The notes beneath the pieces were generated by a model. That model did not search any database and was not told the origin of the DNA. It saw only the letters and a program-made list of their open reading frames with translations. From UBA695 sp042691655 (GTDB lineage Bacteria > Verrucomicrobiota > Verrucomicrobiia > Chthoniobacterales > Chthoniobacteraceae), in the NCBI GenBank assembly GCA_042691655.1, contig CP170506.1, forward strand, positions 1,612,001 to 1,676,000: a DNA stretch of 64,000 nt, given 5' to 3'. Each line of letters starts with the position of its first letter. Position 1 is the stretch's first letter. A program made the position numbers and the translations under genes. Shown here piece after piece: positions 59,183 to 64,000 of the stretch.

Positions 59183-59300
59183 ATCTACAAGGTAAGAGCG
59201 CCCGGCAACGGCGCAAGGCAGAAAGCGCCCTGTAAACCTATTTTTACACAAATGACGGCATTGACACCGCCCCCGCACACGTCAAAGTAATGGCCGACCC

Positions 59301-60089
59301 ATGTCGATTCTCGAAGTCCAACATCTGCGAACCTGGTTCCCCGTCACCGCCGGGCTGCTGCGACGTCATGTGGACGACATCAAGGCCGTCGACGACGTCA
59401 GCTTCACCCTGGAGCCGGGAACGACGCTCGGCGTAGTGGGCGAAAGCGGTTCGGGCAAAACAACGCTGGGGCGCACCATCCTGAAGCTGACCCCGGCCAC
59501 TGGCGGCCGCGTGCTCTTTGAGGGGAAGGACATTCTGCCGCTCTCCGAGGGGGCATTCCGCCCGCTGCGGCGCGAAATGCAGATGATTTTTCAGGACCCC
59601 TTCGGGTCGCTCAATCCGCGGCTTTCCATCGAGGCCATTATCGCCGAACCGCTGGAGATCCACTTCCGGGAAATGAGCCGGACGGATCGGCGGGACCGCG
59701 TGGCCGAGCTGCTGCGGCAGGTGGGCCTGAAGCCGGAGATGATGGGCCGCTACCCGCACGAGTTCAGCGGCGGCCAGCGGCAGCGGATCGGCATTGCGCG
59801 GGCGCTGGCGGTCAAGCCGCGCTTCATTGTCTGCGACGAGCCGGTCAGCGCGCTGGACGTCAGCGTGCAGGCGCAGATCGTCAATCTCCTCCAGGATTTG
59901 CAGGAGGAGCTGGGCTTAACCTACCTTTTCATCGCCCACGACCTGGCGGTGGTGGAACACATCAGCGACCACGTGCTGGTCATGTACCGCGGGAAGATCG
60001 TCGAATCGGCCTCCGCCGAGGCGATCTACGCCCATCCGCAGCACGAGTATACGCGCAAGCTGCTTGCCGCCGTTCCCAGCGTCGGCTGA
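59301..60089 (+). CDS. Oligopeptide/dipeptide ABC transporter ATP-binding protein (OppF/DppF-like), orphan
   Basis: A 262-residue ATPase. Walker A is GESGSGKTT, the Q-loop block is MIFQDPFGSLNPR, the signature is FSGGQRQRIGIARAL and Walker B is FIVCDEPVSALDVS. The LNPR motif after the Q-loop and a C-terminal HPQHEYTRKLL segment are diagnostic of OppD/OppF. No OppA, B, C or D gene is near, so it must work with partners elsewhere. The end lies 13 nt before rodA. Confidence 0.86.
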   Translation: MSILEVQHLRTWFPVTAGLLRRHVDDIKAVDDVSFTLEPGTTLGVVGESGSGKTTLGRTILKLTPATGGRVLFEGKDILPLSEGAFRPLRREMQMIFQDPFGSLNPRLSIEAIIAEPLEIHFREMSRTDRRDRVAELLRQVGLKPEMMGRYPHEFSGGQRQRIGIARALAVKPRFIVCDEPVSALDVSVQAQIVNLLQDLQEELGLTYLFIAHDLAVVEHISDHVLVMYRGKIVESASAEAIYAHPQHEYTRKLLAAVPSVG

Positions 60090-60102
60090 TTCTCTTTCTA
60101 AA

Positions 60103-61227
60103 ATGACTCCGCTCCTTCGAAAACTGCTCCGGATGAATTGGGTGATCCTCATTCTCATGCTGGCGCTGGCCACCTTCGGCGTATTCGCGATCTACAGCTG
60201 CACCTACATGCGCGAATCGGCCAACTACAACACCATGTGGCACAAGCAGGCGGGCTGGATCGCCTTCGGAACGGTGATTTTCCTCATCTTGAGCCTGACG
60301 GACTACCGCTGGGTGCGCTGGGGAGCCCTGCCCATCTACGGCGTTTCCATGGTCTTCCTGATCCTGACCTTCACGCCGCTGGGGGTGCTCAAGGACGGGG
60401 CCCGATGCTGGCTGCGGCTGGGGCCGCTGGTGTTTCAACCCGCGCAGTTGGCCGTTCTGGGGGGGATTCTGATTGTCGCTCTGTTTTTGACCCAGTTTAT
60501 CCGCCTGCACCCGATGATCAAACTGCTGGCCTGCGGGGTGATCACCGGCGCTCCGGCTCTCTTGATTCTCATCCAGCCGGACTTGGGTGAGTGCCTCATC
60601 TGGATTCCCGTGGTGTTCGCGATGCTCTTTGTCGGCCAGATTCCCAAGCGCTACCTCATCGTGGTGATCCTGATCATGGTGACGTGCATGCCGGTCGCCT
60701 ACTATTTTAAACTCAAGCAGTACCAGCGGGAACGGATCATCGCCTTCCTGGACCCGGAGATCGACGCCAACGGGGCGGCCTGGGCCGTCAACCAGACCAT
60801 GATCGCCATCGGCTCGGGCGGCTGGAACGGCAAGGGCTTCAAAGCGCCCAATACCCAAGTGGAGCTGGGCTACGTGCCTCAGACCACGGTGCCTAATGAC
60901 TACATTTTCGCCGCGGTTGGCGAACAGTGGGGCTTTCTCGGGGGCGCGGCCGTCGTTTGCACCCTCGGGGTCTTGATCGCCAGTTGCCTCGTCGTGGCGG
61001 TGACGGCCGCCGACCAGATGGGCACGCTTATCGCCGCCGGGGTGGCCACGCTGCTCTTCTCCCACACCTACGAGAACATCGGGATGTGCATCTCGATGAT
61101 GCCGGTGACGGGGGTGCCCCTGCCACTGATCAGCTATTCCGGATCGTTTGTCGCCGTGATCATGTTCAGCCTGGGGCTGGTCAATAGCGTGTGGGTTCAC
61201 CGCAAAGAGCTGCCGGAATTGCCTTAG
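60103..61227 (+). CDS. rodA: Rod-shape-determining peptidoglycan polymerase RodA
   Basis: A 374-residue SEDS protein with about ten membrane helices. RodA marks are WHKQAGWIAFGTVIF, VFQPAQLAVLGGILIVALFL, the catalytic Asp region LILIQPDLGECLIW, QTMIAIGSGGWNGKGF, VPNDYIFAAVGEQWGFLGG, and TGVPLPLISYSGS. It polymerises lipid II with a class B PBP during elongation. FtsW is an alternative SEDS member, but the QxMIAIGSG and EQWGFLGG wording favours RodA. Start MTPLLRKLL. Confidence 0.88.
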   Translation: MTPLLRKLLRMNWVILILMLALATFGVFAIYSCTYMRESANYNTMWHKQAGWIAFGTVIFLILSLTDYRWVRWGALPIYGVSMVFLILTFTPLGVLKDGARCWLRLGPLVFQPAQLAVLGGILIVALFLTQFIRLHPMIKLLACGVITGAPALLILIQPDLGECLIWIPVVFAMLFVGQIPKRYLIVVILIMVTCMPVAYYFKLKQYQRERIIAFLDPEIDANGAAWAVNQTMIAIGSGGWNGKGFKAPNTQVELGYVPQTTVPNDYIFAAVGEQWGFLGGAAVVCTLGVLIASCLVVAVTAADQMGTLIAAGVATLLFSHTYENIGMCISMMPVTGVPLPLISYSGSFVAVIMFSLGLVNSVWVHRKELPELP

Positions 61228-61353
61228 CGTCCCCACGGGGAATCGTGGCCCGTCGCACCCTTTGAGGGCCTGCTGACAGCCGCCGGAGAGCGTTCGTCCG
61301 ATTGCATGTTTACCGCCGGGAGGTCTCCCGCCGCGGGCAAAAAGCATCTATCC

Positions 61354-61992
61354 ATGAAACGCATTCATTTTTATTCCGCATTGATGGTCGCCACGCTCGC
61401 TTTATCCGGCATGGCCGGGGCCCAAGCCCCTTCCGCCACTCCCGCCGCCCCCGAAAGAGGAAAAGCCGCCGAGGCGGGGAAGCTGGATCACCACGATCAG
61501 GAATTCCTCAGGAAAGCCGCGGGGATCAATCTCGTGGAAATCGAACTGGGCAAAGCGGCGGAGAAAACCTCCACCGATCCGAAGGTGAAGAAGTTCGCGG
61601 CCACCATCGTCCGGGATCACTCGGAAGCCAACCAGAAGCTCTCTCGCCTGGCCGCCAGCAAAGGCTACGCGCTGCCCGACAAAGTTTCCTCCTGGGACCG
61701 TCACTCCCTCAACCAAATCGATAAGGAGCAAGGGGAGCAATTCAACCGCTCCTTCCTCTCCTTCAACATCAAGGGGCATGAAAAGGCACTCGATCTCTAC
61801 GAGAAAGCCGCCGCGCACGCCCAGGACCCGGATATCAAAGCGTATGCCGAAAAGATGCTGCCCCATCTGAAAGAGCACCTGGCCCTCGCCCGCAATAACA
61901 CGCTCGAAGTCGTGGGCGAAAAACAGCAAAAAATCCAGCCGCAGCAACCGGCTCAGCAACAGCCGATGCAGCAGCAAAAGAAAAGCCTCTAG
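61354..61992 (+). CDS. DUF4142 exported helical protein
   Basis: A 212-residue exported protein. Signal peptide HFYSALMVATLALSGMAGAQ, then an Ala-rich linker. A ferritin-like four-helix region of DUF4142 follows (DQEFLRKAAGINLVEIELGK; KFAATIVRDHSEANQKLSRL; DPDIKAYAEKMLPHLKEHLA), then a Gln/Pro-rich tail (QPQQPAQQQPMQQQ). Function unknown. An alternative start lies 16 codons upstream. Confidence 0.82.
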   Translation: MKRIHFYSALMVATLALSGMAGAQAPSATPAAPERGKAAEAGKLDHHDQEFLRKAAGINLVEIELGKAAEKTSTDPKVKKFAATIVRDHSEANQKLSRLAASKGYALPDKVSSWDRHSLNQIDKEQGEQFNRSFLSFNIKGHEKALDLYEKAAAHAQDPDIKAYAEKMLPHLKEHLALARNNTLEVVGEKQQKIQPQQPAQQQPMQQQKKSL

Positions 61993-62028
61993 AACTTAAC
62001 CCGCCGGCAATGGTCCGGCGTGAAAGGG

Positions 62029-62065
62029 GCGCAGCCTGCCAAGGACGCAGGCTGCGCTTTTTTTT
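62029..62065 (+). terminator. Rho-independent terminator
   Basis: A perfect 11-bp stem GCGCAGCCTGC/GCAGGCTGCGC with a CAAGGAC loop, then eight T residues, 36 nt after the DUF4142 stop. Confidence 0.93.
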
Positions 62066-62142
62066 GTCATGAATTTGTCGCAAATCTCTGGTTTTCCTTG
62101 CGTTGACATGGGTAGCGCGGCTGCCATAGTCTCCTTTTTCCT

Positions 62143-62520
62143 ATGAAGAACGTGATTGCCTCTCCAGAAGCCCCCAAGGCGGTTGGCCCCTATTCCCAAG
62201 CCGTTACCGCGGGAGGATTCCTCTTTGCCGCAGGGCAGATCCCGCTCGACCCGGCCACGGGAGAGCTAATCGAGGGGGATGTCAGCGCCCAGACCGAGCG
62301 CGTCATTCAGAACATCGAAGCCGTGCTGCGCGCGGACGGGCTGACCTTCGCCAATGTGGTCAAAACCACCGTTTTTCTGACGAACCTGGCCGATTTCGCG
62401 GCAATGAACGCCGTCTACTCCCGCTATTTCGCCGAGCCCTTCCCGGCCCGCTCCACCATCCAGGTGGCCGCGCTCCCGAAAGGTGTACAGGTGGAGATCG
62501 AGCTGATCGCCGCCAAGTAA
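62143..62520 (+). CDS. ridA: RidA family enamine/imine deaminase
   Basis: A 125-residue protein of the YjgF/RidA family that hydrolyses reactive enamines formed by PLP enzymes. Blocks are PEAPKAVGPYSQAVTAGGFLFAAGQIPLDP, FANVVKTTVFLTNL and FPARSTIQVAALPKGVQVEIE, including the active-site Arg of PARSTIQV. Length is normal. It is followed by pyrE after 35 nt. Confidence 0.93.
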   Translation: MKNVIASPEAPKAVGPYSQAVTAGGFLFAAGQIPLDPATGELIEGDVSAQTERVIQNIEAVLRADGLTFANVVKTTVFLTNLADFAAMNAVYSRYFAEPFPARSTIQVAALPKGVQVEIELIAAK

Positions 62521-62555
62521 TTTTACTTTTTCCCCCTAAATTTTCCCCACGCACC

Positions 62556-63125
62556 ATGACGCAAGACGAAATCATCGCCCTTTTTAAACAAACCCACGCG
62601 CTGCTCGACGGCCATTTTCTCCTTCGCTCGGGCCTTCACAGCCGGCAATTTTTCCAATGCGCCATCCTGTTGCAACACACGCAAATCGCGGCCCGGGTTT
62701 GCGCGGAACTCGCGGAGAAGCTGAAGGGGATCGAGGCCGATAGCGCCATTTCCCCTGCCCTGGGCGGCCTGATCGTGGGACATGAAGTGGCCCGGACGCT
62801 GGGCAAACGCCACATTTTCGCTGAAAAAGAAGAGGGCAAGCTCGTCCTGCGCCGCGGCTTCACCATCGCCCCGGGCGAACGCTTCCTGGTGTTGGAAGAC
62901 GTCGTGACGCGCGGCGGCCGCGTCCAGGAGACCATCGACATCGTGCGCGCCCACGGCGGCGTAGTCGCGGCAGTCGGCACGCTGGTCGACCGTAGCGGAG
63001 GCAACGCCCCCGATTTCGGTTGCCCCTTCATCAGTCTCGTGCAATTAAACCCAGAGACATTCGAGCCCGGAAACCTCCCGCCCGATCTCGCCGGGACTCC
63101 CGCCATCAAGCCCGGCAGCAAATAA
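62556..63125 (+). CDS. pyrE: Orotate phosphoribosyltransferase
   Basis: A 189-residue type I PRTase that joins orotate to PRPP in pyrimidine synthesis. The N-terminal hood is HFLLRSGLHSRQFFQCA, the catalytic loop is FAEKEEGKLVLRRGF, and the PRPP-binding motif is LVLEDVVTRGGRVQETI (usual VEDVxTTGxS, here with VVTRGG). ISPALGGLIVGHEVA forms the pyrophosphate loop. It lies between ridA and secA. Confidence 0.9.
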   Translation: MTQDEIIALFKQTHALLDGHFLLRSGLHSRQFFQCAILLQHTQIAARVCAELAEKLKGIEADSAISPALGGLIVGHEVARTLGKRHIFAEKEEGKLVLRRGFTIAPGERFLVLEDVVTRGGRVQETIDIVRAHGGVVAAVGTLVDRSGGNAPDFGCPFISLVQLNPETFEPGNLPPDLAGTPAIKPGSK

Positions 63126-63136
63126 GCACACTTTTT

Positions 63137-64000
63137 ATGGTTAATTGGATTTTAAAGAAGATTGTCGGTTCGAAAAACCAGCGGGAAATTCGCCGCCTGC
63201 GCAAGATCGTTGAGCAGATCAACGAAATCGAACAAGGCCTCAACTCCCTCTCCGACGACGGCATTCGCGAAAAAACCGCAACCTGGAAGGCCGAACTCGC
63301 CAAGATCACCGATCAGAACGAGCAGCAAGCCTACCTGAACCAGATCCTGCCCGAGGCCTTCGCCGTGGTGAAGAACGCCGCGCGGCGTCTCTGCGGCAAA
63401 CAGGTCGAAGTCAACGGCCAGACGCTCGAATGGAACATGGTCCATTTCGACGTGCAGTTGATCGGCGGCATCGTGCTCCACCAGGGCAAGATCGCCGAAA
63501 TGGCCACCGGCGAAGGCAAAACGCTCGTCGCAACCCTGCCCCTTTACCTGAACGCCCTCACCGGCCGCGGCGCGCACCTCGTCACCGTCAACGACTACCT
63601 GGCCAAGCGCGACTCGGACTGGATGGGCTTCCTCTACAAGTTCCTGGGCCTCACGATCGGCTGTATTCAGAACGACCAGCCGCCGGAACTTCGCCGCGAG
63701 CATTACCGCTGCGACATCACCTACGGCACGAACTCGGAATTCGGCTTCGACTACCTGCGCGACAACGGCATGGCCACCAGCAAGGAGACCCAGGTGCAGC
63801 GCGGCTATTCCTTCGCCATCGTGGACGAAGTCGACTCGATCTTGATCGACGAGGCCCGCACCCCGCTCATTATTTCCGGCCCCACGGCCGTCACCAGCCA
63901 GCAGTACGAGCAGTACAAGCCCGTCGTCGAGCAGCTCGTCAAAAAGCAGGCGCTCCTGTGCAACCGCCTCGCCAGCGACGCAGAGGAACTCTGGGCCAAG
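63137..64000 (+). CDS. secA: Preprotein translocase ATPase SecA, N-terminal part (runs off right edge)
   Basis: The first 288 codons of SecA. Present are Walker A EMATGEGKTLVATLP, the DYLAKRDSDWMGFLYKFLGL segment, ITYGTNSEFGFDYLRDN, and the DEAD-type Walker B VDEVDSILIDEARTPLIISG. SecA drives export of unfolded proteins through SecYEG. It follows pyrE by 11 nt. The rest of the gene lies beyond the window; nothing visible suggests disruption. Confidence 0.95.
   Translation, partial: MVNWILKKIVGSKNQREIRRLRKIVEQINEIEQGLNSLSDDGIREKTATWKAELAKITDQNEQQAYLNQILPEAFAVVKNAARRLCGKQVEVNGQTLEWNMVHFDVQLIGGIVLHQGKIAEMATGEGKTLVATLPLYLNALTGRGAHLVTVNDYLAKRDSDWMGFLYKFLGLTIGCIQNDQPPELRREHYRCDITYGTNSEFGFDYLRDNGMATSKETQVQRGYSFAIVDEVDSILIDEARTPLIISGPTAVTSQQYEQYKPVVEQLVKKQALLCNRLASDAEELWAK

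Overview
This window looks like the chromosome of a Gram-negative, GC-rich bacterium. Outer-membrane assembly and efflux genes (LptE, a BamD-like TPR protein, a TolC-family channel, YqgE/AlgH), a PEP-CTERM surface protein, twin PilT ATPases and a Gld-type ABC transporter are all present. Together with the style of the proteins this suggests the Verrucomicrobiota. That assignment is an inference from protein character, not a database result. Most of the window is ordinary host sequence. No rRNA, tRNA or CRISPR array was seen.

Layout. 0-2.7 kb: an mcsA-like gene cut by the left edge, ilvE, a LolD-type ATPase, a repeat-rich gap and trmL, all on the minus strand. 2.8-5.5 kb: a sensor kinase lacking its usual phospho-acceptor histidine, then a yqjD/E/K-like membrane-protein trio. 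5.5-10.8 kb: a motility and chemosensory island (two PilT-type ATPases, a membrane CheA-like kinase, CheY, CheX). 11-13.8 kb: class I fumarase and a PEP-CTERM protein. 13.8-16.8 kb: a metal-sensing ECF sigma locus resembling cnrYXH, divergent from a metal-binding peptide and a TolC-family channel. 16.9-20.7 kb: dapA, dapB, folK, a DUF3592 protein and panB. 20.8-25.6 kb: a GldA/F/G-like ABC system with a DUF4340 protein. 25.6-33.6 kb: a glycosyltransferase, aroB, a thioredoxin-family protein, purU, an LpxH-like phosphatase, an SBF transporter, a glutamine amidotransferase and small proteins. 42.3-64 kb: DUF190 plus crcB, dnaG-rpoD, a SulP transporter, a SNF2 helicase, fabD, a nucleotidyltransferase, an Arc-like regulator, tgt, bamD-like-lptE, yqgE, an orphan oppF, rodA, a DUF4142 protein, ridA, pyrE and the start of secA.

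The outstanding feature is at 33,749-41,750: what appears to be an intact filamentous-phage (inovirus) prophage of about 7,985 bp with all recognised genes on the minus strand. It encodes a Zot/pI assembly ATPase, a large adsorption protein with a multi-pass C-terminus, a leader-bearing major coat protein followed by a rho-independent terminator, a second coat-like paralogue with an acidic tail, a 27-residue membrane peptide, an HUH rolling-circle initiator, a probable ssDNA-binding protein and a zinc-ribbon protein. A chain of five very small genes is coupled by ATGA overlaps. The element is bounded by a 17-bp direct repeat that matches the XerD arm and centre of a dif site. The right-hand copy continues into a full 28-bp dif-like sequence. 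The element therefore probably integrated at the host dif site using host XerC/XerD, since no integrase gene is visible. Many phage genes carry strong AGGAGG-type ribosome sites, whereas many host genes here do not.

Other items worth a second look are a 48-bp palindromic repeat family (two copies flanking and one inside the prophage), a duplicated structured repeat of about 153 bp at 1.9-2.3 kb, nested inverted repeats in the promoter region of the metal-sensing locus, and a 109-bp inverted-repeat element upstream of fumarase.
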